This document shows positions 52,035-59,896 of a DNA stretch of 64,000 nt, piece after piece. The stretch is from Azospirillum brasilense. GTDB taxonomy: Bacteria > Pseudomonadota > Alphaproteobacteria > Azospirillales > Azospirillaceae. Each line of letters begins with the position of its first letter. Positions within the stretch are counted from its first letter, which is position 1. The stretch is taken from the NCBI RefSeq assembly GCF_008365405.1, contig NZ_QOKV01000026.1:1-64000 (forward strand), in the 5' to 3' direction. The position numbers were made by a program, and so were the translations under genes. A model generated the notes under the pieces. That model saw only the letters and a list, made by a program, of their open reading frames with translations. It was not told where the DNA came from and did no database searches.

Positions 52035-52165
52035 TCACAGTCCGAACGATCGCCTTCCTCCATAAACAGCCTGCGGCGAGGGTCGTTGCACCTTTGGGCA
52101 GGCTTGTCGTTAACCATCACGCAAGCATTTCCCGGCACCCTCCTTCCCAGAGCAAGGAGGTTTCG

Positions 52166-52831
52166 ATGCCGGTTCGCGCGACTGCACGCATGATGGTTCT
52201 GGGGCTGCTGCTGGCCGTCGGCTCGTCTGGGGCCGCGACCGCCGACAGCTTGTCGGTGAACCGTCCGAACCCGGCGCCGCCGCCCGTCGCCTCCGACTTC
52301 CCCGACGCCACGCTGGTCCGCGTCGATCAGATGGATTCCACCACGCTGCGGCTGGACGGAATCATCACGCCGGCCGTGGAGCAGCGCTTCTCCGACGCGC
52401 TGCGCAGCGTGCCGGCCGGCCAGCCGGTGGTGGTCGAACTGTCCAGCCCCGGCGGCTTCACGACCGCGGGCTACCGCATGATCGACCTGATGCTGGCGGA
52501 GCGGCAGGCGGGGCGCTCCGTCGCCACCCGCGTGGCCGGCGGGCAGTCCTGCGAGAGCATGTGCGTCGGCCTCTATCTGGCCGGCTACCCGCGCTACGCC
52601 GCGCCGACCGCGGAGTTCATGGTGCATGCGCCGCGTCTGGCGGAGAACGGCCGCATGACGCTGCGCTCCACCGACCAGATGGTGAAGCGTCTGGTCGCGC
52701 TGGGCGCCGCCCCCGCCTGGATCGAGCGGGTGCGGGCCGCCGGCGGCTTCTCCGGCAGCCTCGACTACCGCGACAACGCCGACCATCTGGCGGCGGTGGG
52801 CGCCAACATCGTCACCCACCTGATCCGCTGA
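52166..52831 (+). CDS. Periplasmic ClpP/SppA-fold protein
   Basis: A 221-residue exported protein of the ClpP-like crotonase fold seen in predicted periplasmic proteins. A signal peptide (MPVRATARMMVLGLLLAVGSSGAATA) is followed by LRLDGIITPAVEQRFSDALR and VVELSSPGGFTTAGYRMIDLMLAERQAGRSVATRV, the beta-alpha-beta of SppA/ClpP, with the SPGG motif. The putative nucleophile is the Ser in SCESMCVGLYLAG, flanked by two cysteines that could form a disulfide, and MVHAPR supplies the His region. The ATG follows the strong site AAGGAGGTTTCG. Function unknown; it may process or bind envelope peptides. Confidence 0.82.
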   Translation: MPVRATARMMVLGLLLAVGSSGAATADSLSVNRPNPAPPPVASDFPDATLVRVDQMDSTTLRLDGIITPAVEQRFSDALRSVPAGQPVVVELSSPGGFTTAGYRMIDLMLAERQAGRSVATRVAGGQSCESMCVGLYLAGYPRYAAPTAEFMVHAPRLAENGRMTLRSTDQMVKRLVALGAAPAWIERVRAAGGFSGSLDYRDNADHLAAVGANIVTHLIR

Positions 52832-52837
52832 CGTCTT

Positions 52838-52872
52838 TTACGCTTCGCTTTTCACGCTTTACGCTTCGCTTT
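52838..52872. repeat. Short tandem duplication at the aminotransferase 3' end
   Basis: The 15-mer TTTACGCTTCGCTTT occurs twice at a 20-bp period (52838-52852 and 52858-52872) between two convergent genes. The second copy contains the stop codon of the leftward aminotransferase, so the last residues may have been created by a slippage duplication. Confidence 0.5.
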
Positions 52873-54040
52873 CCTTGAGGCGCCGCGCGATCTCCGGCAT
52901 GACCGCCGCATTGACGTTGGCGAAGGCGAAGCGCAGGTAATCGTCCTGGCCGGGACCGAACATGGAACCGGGCAGGCACAGGATGTTGTGATCGCGGGCC
53001 AGCCCCTCGGCCACCTCGTGGGCGCGCTTGCCGGCGAAGGGATGCCGGACATAGGCGAAATAGGCCCCGATGCTGGCGATGCGGTAACCGGTGCCGCTGG
53101 CCTCCATCGCCGATTGGAAGGCATGGACGCGGGCCAGGATGTCGCCGCGCTTCTCCGCCACCCAGCCGTCCAGATTCTCCAGCCCGAACAACGCCGCCTT
53201 CTGTCCGACATGCGGGGCGCAGATGGCGAGGCAGTCCATCACCTTGCGCGCCTGGGACAGCAGGCCGGCGTCGGCGATCACCGCGCCCACCCGGTAGCCG
53301 GCGAGGCTGTAGACCTTGGAGAAGCTGTAGAGCTGGACCAGCGTGCGCCGCCAGCCGGGCCGCTGGAACAACCCGTGCGGCGCCCGCCCCTCCCAGTCCG
53401 GAAAGTCGCGGTAGGTCTCGTCGAGCAGCAGCTTCACGCCGCGCCGCTCGCACAGTTCGTACAGAGCGGCGATGGCGTCGGGCGAGGCGATGGCGCCGGT
53501 CGGGTTGTTGGGAGAGATCAGCACCAGCGCGCGGGTGCCGGCGTCGATCAGCCGCTCGGCCTCCGCCGGGTCGGGGATCAGCCCGTTCTCCTCGCGCAGC
53601 GCCAGCGGCCGGGCCTCAATGCCCAGCATATCCAGCGTCATCTTGTGGTTGAAGTACCAGGGGGCGGGCAGGATCACGTTGTCGCCGGCCCGCGCCAGCC
53701 CCATCACCGCCACCGCGAAGGCCTGGTTGCAGCCGGCGGTGATCAGCACCTCGCTCGCAGTGACGTCCGCTCCGTAGAGCGATCCGGTGCGCCGGGCCAG
53801 CGCCGCGGTCAGCGGCGGGATGCCGTCGATGGCGGTGTAGCGCGCCGTGTCGGGCGCCCGCACCTGCTCGGCCAGATGGGCGGTCAGCGCGTCGGCGGGC
53901 GGGTAGCCGGGCACCGCCTGACAGAGGTCGATCAGCGGCTTGTCCGCCGGAAAGCTGCGGCCTTCCACCCAGCGCCACGCCTCGGCGATGGGCGGGGCCT
54001 CGGTGGCGGCGACGAGCGGGTTGACGTCTCTGCGGTCCAT
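52859..54040 (-). CDS. PLP-dependent class I/II aminotransferase
   Basis: A 393-residue aminotransferase. Conserved features are DLCQAVPGYPPADAL, TAGCNQAFAVAVMGLARAGDNVILPAPWYFNHK, LISPNNPTGAI with the PLP Asn, DETYRDF with the PLP Asp/Tyr, and the Schiff-base Lys in LYSFSKVYSLAGYRVG. The YFNHKMTLDMLGIE segment is typical of the subgroup annotated as generic aminotransferases beside catabolic genes. The ATG at 54040 (MDRRDVNPLV) is used; upstream codons are not conserved-looking. It follows dpaL by about 130 bp on the same strand, so the pair may act in one amino-acid breakdown pathway. Confidence 0.9.
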   Translation of the reverse strand: MDRRDVNPLVAATEAPPIAEAWRWVEGRSFPADKPLIDLCQAVPGYPPADALTAHLAEQVRAPDTARYTAIDGIPPLTAALARRTGSLYGADVTASEVLITAGCNQAFAVAVMGLARAGDNVILPAPWYFNHKMTLDMLGIEARPLALREENGLIPDPAEAERLIDAGTRALVLISPNNPTGAIASPDAIAALYELCERRGVKLLLDETYRDFPDWEGRAPHGLFQRPGWRRTLVQLYSFSKVYSLAGYRVGAVIADAGLLSQARKVMDCLAICAPHVGQKAALFGLENLDGWVAEKRGDILARVHAFQSAMEASGTGYRIASIGAYFAYVRHPFAGKRAHEVAEGLARDHNILCLPGSMFGPGQDDYLRFAFANVNAAVMPEIARRLKESEA

Positions 54041-54167
54041 TCCCTGATGTCCAGTCTGCGAGGTCCGATTTTTATGGGGCGCCATGGTGGACCGCCCCGC
54101 CGGGCTCGCGCAAGGGACCAGCGCGGGAAGACCACGCATGGCAGGCCCAGCGGGGGCAAAGCAGGGA

Positions 54168-55400
54168 TCAGGCGCCGTTCAGCACCGCGTCCGGCTTGCG
54201 GCCAACCAGGGACTCATAGACCTCGGGGTCGGTCGCCCCTTCCGATCCGAAGACCAGCACGCGGGCGTCCGGGGCGAGGCCCAGGCTGGTGCGGGTTGCC
54301 AGGTCCGCCGCGGCGCAGAGCAGGCCGGCCAGACCGGCCACGCCGGACTCCCCGCCCACGATGGGCCGCCCCCCATACCGCGCCTCGGCCAGCAGGCGCA
54401 TCGTCGCCACCGCCGCGTCGTCGGGGATGGTCAGGAAATCATCGGCCCCGCGCTCCAGGATCGCCCAGGCCAGCAGGGACACCTCCCCGCAGGCGAGGCC
54501 GGCCATCAGCGTCTCCAGATCACCCTTGGAGGGTGTCGGACGGCCGCTGACGGCGCTCTGGTACAGGCAGTCGGCGGCGTGCGGCTCCACCACCACGAAG
54601 CGCGGGCGCTGGCGGCCCCAGCTTTCCCACAGATGGCCGCAGACGGCGGCGGGCAAGGCCCCCACCCCGCCCTGCACGAAGACGTGGGTCGGGCGCTCGC
54701 TGGCCGGAAGCTGGCCGATGGCCTCCTCCACCATCACGGTGTAGCCCTGCATAACGTCGCGGGGGATGTCCATGTAGCCGGTGTAGGAGGTGTCGGAGAC
54801 GACGTGCCGGCCATGCTCCCGCGCGTCCGCCGCGGCCTGCCGCACCGCGTCGTCGTAATTGCCGGCCACGCGGACGACGCGGGCGTCGAAGGACTCGATC
54901 GCCTGCTGCCGCCCCTGCGAGCAGTTGCCGGGAATGTAGATGACGCAGCCGCAGCCGAACACCTGCGCGCCCCAGGCGACGGAGCGGCCATGGTTGCCGT
55001 CGGTCGCCGTGGTCACCGTGATGCCGCGGGTCACCTTGGCGTAGCGCCCGACCACCAGATCCAGCGCGGTCACCGGAACGCCGGGCACGCGGGCCTGCAC
55101 CTCGCGCACCAGAAGGCGCAGCACGGCGTAGGCGCCGCCCAGCGCCTTGAAGCTGTGCAGGTTGAAGCGGCTGCTCTCGTCCTTGTACCAGATGCGGTCG
55201 ATGCCGACGGCGCGGGCCAGCCCGCTCAGCGAGCGCAACGGGGTCGGGGCGTAGCCCGGCCAGGCGCCGATCTCGCTCATCGCATCCTGGAAGGCGGCGC
55301 GGCTCAGGATCGCCCGTTCGGAAGGTCCGTAGGGGTGGTCCGTGTCGGCGCGCGGATTCGAGAAGAGACGCGGGGTGCCAAGCGGCGGCAGGTCGGACAT
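54168..55400 (-). CDS. dpaL: Diaminopropionate ammonia-lyase
   Basis: A 410-residue fold-type II PLP enzyme that splits 2,3-diaminopropionate to pyruvate and two ammonia. The Schiff-base lysine is Lys85 in RFNLHSFKALGGAYAV, and the cofactor glycine loop is QGGVGALPAAVCGHL. The family signatures TATDGNHGRSVAWGAQVFGCGCVIYIP and DTSYTGYMDIPRDVMQGYTVM are present, and match YgeX/DpaL closely. Length is normal. The ATG at 55400 is used (MSDLPPLGTPRLFSNP). It supplies nitrogen and carbon from diaminopropionate or D-serine-like substrates. Confidence 0.93.
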   Translation of the reverse strand: MSDLPPLGTPRLFSNPRADTDHPYGPSERAILSRAAFQDAMSEIGAWPGYAPTPLRSLSGLARAVGIDRIWYKDESSRFNLHSFKALGGAYAVLRLLVREVQARVPGVPVTALDLVVGRYAKVTRGITVTTATDGNHGRSVAWGAQVFGCGCVIYIPGNCSQGRQQAIESFDARVVRVAGNYDDAVRQAAADAREHGRHVVSDTSYTGYMDIPRDVMQGYTVMVEEAIGQLPASERPTHVFVQGGVGALPAAVCGHLWESWGRQRPRFVVVEPHAADCLYQSAVSGRPTPSKGDLETLMAGLACGEVSLLAWAILERGADDFLTIPDDAAVATMRLLAEARYGGRPIVGGESGVAGLAGLLCAAADLATRTSLGLAPDARVLVFGSEGATDPEVYESLVGRKPDAVLNGA

Positions 55401-55586
55401 CGTGTTCGCTCTCCAGACCGCAGGGACGGCCGCAGCCACGAAAGCATTGCCGGCCACGCCGCGTCAAGCCACGCGCGTTGTCCCCGGACAAAGCGCCGCG
55501 AGCTGTGCTAACAGCGCCTCCCCCCGCGGCCCGGCCAAGGTGCCGAAGGCGGTGGGGTCCCCGTTCCTGAAGGAGATGGTACCGTC

Positions 55587-55868
55587 GTGACGACCGGTTT
55601 CAACACCACCGCCGCCGACCAATTGAAGCAGTTCGCCGACCGCATGGAGCGGTTGATGGACGAGATCGACGGCCTGAAGGCCGACCTGAAGGACCTGCGC
55701 AGCGAGGTCAAATCCGCCGGCTTCAACATCAAGGCGCTCGACAAGCTGGTCGCCATCCGCCGCAAGGACGCCGGCGAGCAGGAAGCCGAGCTGCTGAACG
55801 ACCTGATGCTCTACGCCCACGCCACCGGAACGCCGCTGGACATCGTGGTTCCCGAGCCGGCTGAATGA
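55587..55868 (+). CDS. gapR: GapR-family nucleoid-associated protein
   Basis: A 93-residue DUF2312 protein. It matches Caulobacter GapR in the central coiled coil QLKQFADRMERLMDEIDGLKADLKDLRSEVKSAGFNIKALDKLVAIRRKD. GapR encircles overtwisted DNA ahead of forks and polymerases and stimulates topoisomerases. The start is a GTG, preceded by AAGGAGATGGTACC; the ATG inside that site is out of frame with an immediate stop. It is a single-gene unit divergent from dpaL. Confidence 0.95.
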   Translation: MTTGFNTTAADQLKQFADRMERLMDEIDGLKADLKDLRSEVKSAGFNIKALDKLVAIRRKDAGEQEAELLNDLMLYAHATGTPLDIVVPEPAE

Positions 55869-55902
55869 TGCCGTAAGGATCGTTGCGAAGCCGCATCATG
55901 AT

Positions 55903-55941
55903 TGTTCCGGGAGCGCAACGTAACGTTTCGCTTCCGGAACA
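55903..55941. terminator. Possible hairpin between gapR and fliN
   Basis: TGTTCCGG (55903-55910) and CCGGAACA (55934-55941) pair, extended by an imperfect GAGCG/CGCTT step around a loop of about 13 nt. There is no good T-tract, so it may be a weak shared terminator of the convergent gapR and fliN genes. Confidence 0.4.
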
Positions 55942-55974
55942 TGTCGTTGCGCAAGCGCATCAAAGCGCCGAAAG

Positions 55975-56277
55975 CTAGCGCTTCCACTCGCGGCTGGATT
56001 TTACGAAGTCGGTCAGGGTGACGCCGATCTTGTCGTCCACGATGACCACCTCGCCGCGGGCGACGAGCACGCCCTCCACATAGACGTCGGTCGGGTCCTT
56101 CAGGTGCCGGTCCAGTTCCACGACGGCGCCGCGGCCGAGCTTCAGAAGGTCGCGGACGCGCAGCATGGCGGTGCCGATGACCACCTTGATCTCGACCGGC
56201 GCGTCGCCGATGGCGAAGGCGTCGCTGCTCATGTCGTCGGACGAGCCGGCGCCCAGCAGATCGTCGATGTTGGCCAT
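55975..56277 (-). CDS. fliN: Flagellar motor switch protein FliN
   Basis: A 100-residue C-ring protein of the SpoA/FliN type. The SpoA fold is visible in APVEIKVVIGTAMLRVRDLLKLGRGAVVELDRHLKDPTDVYVEGVLVARGEVVIVDDKIGVTLTDFV, a close match to FliN in torque generation and export. It lacks the long N-terminal extension of FliNY and stands alone, with no fliG, fliM or fliF gene in the window. The ATG at 56277 follows GGTGAAGGAGTGCGGC. It may be the sole fliN or a second copy. Confidence 0.92.
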   Translation of the reverse strand: MANIDDLLGAGSSDDMSSDAFAIGDAPVEIKVVIGTAMLRVRDLLKLGRGAVVELDRHLKDPTDVYVEGVLVARGEVVIVDDKIGVTLTDFVKSSREWKR

Positions 56278-56474
56278 GCCGCACTCCTTCACCCCGGGTC
56301 ACCGGACCCTTCCAACCGACTAGAGTTACCGCACCGGGCGCGCCGGGGCAACGGCGACCGTCGCGACGCCCTGCGACAAGGATGGGAAACAACAGCGCAG
56401 ATTTGGTTTTCCTGCGCCGCCTTGTGTTTGATACCCTGACTTCCCGATGTGAAACCAGCCGCGAAGGCAGAGCC

Positions 56475-57317
56475 ATGACGACCGATTCCCAACGCCCGCT
56501 GGTGGACAGCGCCTGGCTGAAAAGCGCCCTCAACCGCTCGGACCTCGTGGTTCTGGACGTGCGCACGCCGCCGGCTGGCGGCTTCGTCCCCGGTTCGATC
56601 CATTCCGACTACGCCAAGGCCGGCTGGCGGGCGACGGTGGACGGCGCTCCGGGTCTGCTGCCCGACGCTGCTTTTCTGGAAGAGCTGATCGGCGGGTTGG
56701 GAATCGGCAACGGGGACCACGTCGTGCTGGTCGCCAGTGGCCTGAGCGCCGCCGACATGGGGAACGCGACGCGCGTCTATTGGACCTTCAGGACACTCGG
56801 CCATGACCGCGTGTCCGTGCTGGACGGCGGCTTCGCCGCCTGGAGCGACGCCGGCAATCCCGTCGTCACGGCCGCCGCGATCCGCCCCGCCGCCACCTTC
56901 ACCGCGTCCCCCCGCGAGGACTTGCGCGCCCCCCTGCCCGTGGTCACAGAAGCGGTGGCCGGCGGCTCCGTCCCGCTGCTGGATTCCCGCTCCGCCGAGC
57001 AGTTCGAGGGCAGGGCCAAGAGCCCGCAGGCCCGCGTTCCGGGCACGCTGCCGGGAGCGGTGCTGATCGAGAACGGCGCCTTCTACTCCGCCGCCGAGAA
57101 GCGCTTCCTCCCCGCCGACGCGGTGAAGGCTCTGGCGGATCAAGCCGGGACGGGCGACGCGACGATCACCTTCTGCAACACCGGCCACCTCGCTTCGGTG
57201 TCCTGGTTCGCGCTGAGCGAGGTGGCGGGGATCGACGGGGTCCGCCTCTATGACGGGTCGATGTCAGAATGGACCGCCGACCCGGCCCGCCCCGTCAAGA
57301 ACGGGCCGGCGGCGTAG
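56475..57317 (+). CDS. sseA: 3-mercaptopyruvate sulfurtransferase
   Basis: A 280-residue double-rhodanese enzyme that transfers sulfane sulfur from 3-mercaptopyruvate or thiosulfate. The inactive N-terminal domain (DLVVLDVRTPPAGGFVPGSIHSDYAKAGWR) lacks a catalytic Cys. The active C-terminal loop is CNTGHLAS with Cys234, a variant of the usual CGSGVTA loop of mercaptopyruvate enzymes. The departure from CGSG makes the donor preference uncertain. The start ATG follows AAGGCAGAGCC; a frame opening further upstream is not used. Convergent with murJ. Confidence 0.85.
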   Translation: MTTDSQRPLVDSAWLKSALNRSDLVVLDVRTPPAGGFVPGSIHSDYAKAGWRATVDGAPGLLPDAAFLEELIGGLGIGNGDHVVLVASGLSAADMGNATRVYWTFRTLGHDRVSVLDGGFAAWSDAGNPVVTAAAIRPAATFTASPREDLRAPLPVVTEAVAGGSVPLLDSRSAEQFEGRAKSPQARVPGTLPGAVLIENGAFYSAAEKRFLPADAVKALADQAGTGDATITFCNTGHLASVSWFALSEVAGIDGVRLYDGSMSEWTADPARPVKNGPAA

Positions 57318-57320
57318 TCC

Positions 57321-58904
57321 TCAAACGCTCTTGCGGCGCCGGCGGAACCGACCGAGGTCCGACCGGCGCAGCAGGCCCAGCGCGACCGCCAGCACCGCAT
57401 AGACCAGCAGCCCGGCAAGGCCGAGCAGCACCAGACCGCCCAGCCGCTCGAACAGGCTGTGGGCGGTCAGCCAGGACGACAGCTGGGTCTGCACCAGCCA
57501 CAGCGTGCCGCCCATGGCCAACGCCGCGATGGCCATGCGCGGCAGATTGCGCCGCAGCCGGGCGTCGGCCTGGAACAGCCCGCGCCGGGTCAGCAGCCAC
57601 GCCAGCAGCCCGGCGTTGACCCAGGCGGCGACGGAGGTCGCCACCGCCAGCCCGACCTGGGCCAGCGGCCCCATCAGCGCCAGCTTCAGCGCCACGTTGA
57701 CCGCCGTCGCGGCCAGCGCCACCCGCACCGGGGTCGCCGTGTCCTGCCGGGCGTAGAAGCCGTTGACGAGGCTGCGGATCACCACGAAGGCCGGCAGCCC
57801 AAACGCGTAGGCCTGCAGGGTGGCGGCGGACTGCGCCGCGTCGGTCGGGCCGAAGGCACCGTGCTGGAACAGCACCGACACGATGGGCAGGCCGGCGACC
57901 AGGAAGGCGGCGGCGGCCGGCAGGGTCAGCACCAGCGACAGCTCCACCGCCCGGTTCTGGCTCTCCACCGCGCCCGGCTCGTCCCCGCCCTTGATGCGCC
58001 GGGCCATTTCCGGAAGCAGAACGGTCCCCACAGCAATCCCGATGACGCCGAGCGGCAGTTGGTTCAGCCGGTCCGCGTAATAGAGGTAGGACACCGCCCC
58101 GGTGGGCAGCAGCGAGGCGATCAGCGTGTCCACGAACAGGTTGATCTGCGTCAGGCCCGACCCCAGCGCTGCCGGCCCCAACACCGTCAGGAACCGCTTC
58201 ACGTCGGGCGTCAGGCGCGGCAAGGACAGCCGCAGCCCCATCCCGGCCCGGCTCGCCTCCCAGTACAGATAGAGGAACTGCGCCAATCCCGCGGCGAAGA
58301 CGCCCCAGGACAGGGCGTGGCCGACCGTGGGCATCAGCGGGGCGGCCAGCACCATCGCCGCGATCAGGCACAGGTTGAGCAGGATCGGCGCCGCCGCCGC
58401 CGCCCCGAACCGCCCCATGCTGTTCAGAACGCCGGCCAGCAGCGATTCCAGCGAGATGAACAGCAGGTACGGGAAGGTGATGCTGGTGAACAGGACGGCC
58501 AGCCGGAACTTCTCCGGCTCGTCGGAGAAGCCGGGCGCGAAGACCGTCATGAACTGCGGCATGATCGCCAGGATGCCGGCCAGGAACAGCAGTTGCACCA
58601 CCAGCAGCAGGCTCATCACCTCCTCGGCGAAGCGCTTGGCGGCGGCCTGCCCGTCTTGCACCAGCTTGGCGGAGAACAGCGGCACGAAGGCCGAGTTGAA
58701 GGCCCCCTCGGCGAACAGGGCGCGGAAATGGTTGGGCAGCCGGAACGCCACGAAGAAGGCGTCGGCCACCGGCCCGGCGCCGAGCAGCGCTGCGGTCAGA
58801 ACGTCGCGCAGGAAGCCAAGGACGCGGCTGACCAGCGTCAGCCCGCCGACGGACAGGATGTTGCGGAGCACGGTGCGTACGGGTCCTCTGATGGGCGGCG
58901 CCAT
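57321..58904 (-). CDS. murJ: Lipid II flippase MurJ
   Basis: A 527-residue, 14-helix MOP-superfamily protein that flips lipid II across the inner membrane during peptidoglycan synthesis. Diagnostic stretches are LTLVSRVLGFLRDVLTAALLGAGPVADAFFVAFRLPNHFRALFAEGAFNSAFVPLFS, LFISLESLLAGVLNSMGRFGAAA, and the helix 7-8 region VSYLYYADRLNQLPLGVIGIAVGTVLLPEMAR. The essential arginines of the N-lobe are retained. The ATG at 58904 begins the conserved protein (MAPPIRGPVRTVLRN). It is divergent from the esterase gene. Confidence 0.96.
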   Translation of the reverse strand: MAPPIRGPVRTVLRNILSVGGLTLVSRVLGFLRDVLTAALLGAGPVADAFFVAFRLPNHFRALFAEGAFNSAFVPLFSAKLVQDGQAAAKRFAEEVMSLLLVVQLLFLAGILAIMPQFMTVFAPGFSDEPEKFRLAVLFTSITFPYLLFISLESLLAGVLNSMGRFGAAAAAPILLNLCLIAAMVLAAPLMPTVGHALSWGVFAAGLAQFLYLYWEASRAGMGLRLSLPRLTPDVKRFLTVLGPAALGSGLTQINLFVDTLIASLLPTGAVSYLYYADRLNQLPLGVIGIAVGTVLLPEMARRIKGGDEPGAVESQNRAVELSLVLTLPAAAAFLVAGLPIVSVLFQHGAFGPTDAAQSAATLQAYAFGLPAFVVIRSLVNGFYARQDTATPVRVALAATAVNVALKLALMGPLAQVGLAVATSVAAWVNAGLLAWLLTRRGLFQADARLRRNLPRMAIAALAMGGTLWLVQTQLSSWLTAHSLFERLGGLVLLGLAGLLVYAVLAVALGLLRRSDLGRFRRRRKSV

Positions 58905-59043
58905 CCTAGCGTTTTCCCCGCCCGCGTCACCCCTTTCGGCATGCCGGCCCGTGTGGAATTTGAAGGCGGTGGGCGGAAACGGTCTGCTAGGATCGCCGCC
59001 CACCCATTGTCCCATCCCCCACCTTCAGACAATCGGAACGTCC

Positions 59044-59823
59044 ATGGCCCAGGGTCTTCCCCTCACCTATCTGGAAGCCGGCGAAGCGAACGGCGGCACC
59101 CCCCTGCTGGTCCTGCACGGCCTGTTCGGGTCGGCGCGCAACTGGCAGACCCTGGCGAAGCGCTTCGCCGAGCGGCACCGGGTCTACGCGCTGGACCTGC
59201 GCAACCATGGCGGCGCCCCCTGGTCGGACGAGATGACCTACCCGGCGATGGCCGCGGACGTGCTCCGCTTCCTCGACGACCGCGGCTTCGCGCGGGCGTC
59301 GGTGGTCGGCCACTCCATGGGCGGCAAGGTGGCGATGACGCTGGCGCTGACCCATCCCGACCGCGTGGAGCGACTGGCCGTGGCCGACATCGCGCCGGTC
59401 GCCTACACCCACACCCACGCCCCCTTCGTGGCGGCGATGAAGCAGGCCAAGCTGGAAGGCTGCACCCGCCGGTCGGAGGTCGAGGCGCAGTTGGTCGATG
59501 CGGTGCCGGAAGCCCCCCTGCGCTCCTTCCTGCTGCAGAATCTCGTTCTGGAGCAAGGGTCGTTTCACTGGCGGATCAACCTTGACGCCATCGGCGCCCG
59601 CATGAGCGACCTGATCGGCTTCCCGGATCTGGGCGACGCCCGATACGACGGCCCCACCCTGTTCATCGGCGGCACCCGGTCCGACTACATCGTGCCGGAC
59701 AACCACGCGGCCATCCGCCGCCATTTCCCCAAGGCCGCCATCGAAATGATCGAGGGCGCGGGCCACTGGCTCCACGCCGAACGCCCGCAGGAGTTCGCGG
59801 CGCTGGTCGAAGCCTTCGCGTAA
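59044..59823 (+). CDS. YbfF-like alpha/beta hydrolase esterase
   Basis: A 259-residue esterase/thioesterase of the YbfF/ABHD11 group. The oxyanion motif is LLVLHGLFGSARNWQTLAKRFAERHRVYALDLRNHGGAPW, the nucleophile Ser91 is in VVGHSMGGKVAM, the Asp region is FIGGTRSDYIVPDN, and the His is in GAGHWLHAERPQEF. The NLDAIGARMSDLIGFPDLG segment is characteristic of the group. The ATG at 59044 is used although the frame is open far upstream (shadow of murJ). Substrates of the family include short-chain acyl esters and acyl-CoAs; the physiological role is unknown. Confidence 0.9.
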   Translation: MAQGLPLTYLEAGEANGGTPLLVLHGLFGSARNWQTLAKRFAERHRVYALDLRNHGGAPWSDEMTYPAMAADVLRFLDDRGFARASVVGHSMGGKVAMTLALTHPDRVERLAVADIAPVAYTHTHAPFVAAMKQAKLEGCTRRSEVEAQLVDAVPEAPLRSFLLQNLVLEQGSFHWRINLDAIGARMSDLIGFPDLGDARYDGPTLFIGGTRSDYIVPDNHAAIRRHFPKAAIEMIEGAGHWLHAERPQEFAALVEAFA

Positions 59824-59840
59824 TTTCTCCGTTCGACAAA

Positions 59841-59870
59841 AAGAAACGGGGGCCGTGAAGGCCCCCGTTC
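59841..59870. terminator. Terminator between the YbfF-like and ParA-like genes
   Basis: AACGGGGGCC (59845-59854) and GGCCCCCGTT (59860-59869) pair with a five-base loop. Leftward it is followed by TTCTTTTTGTC, so it fits the ParA-like gene best but may serve both directions. Confidence 0.75.
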
Positions 59871-59896
59871 CCGCATGCTGGCGATGCGTCGTCCGC

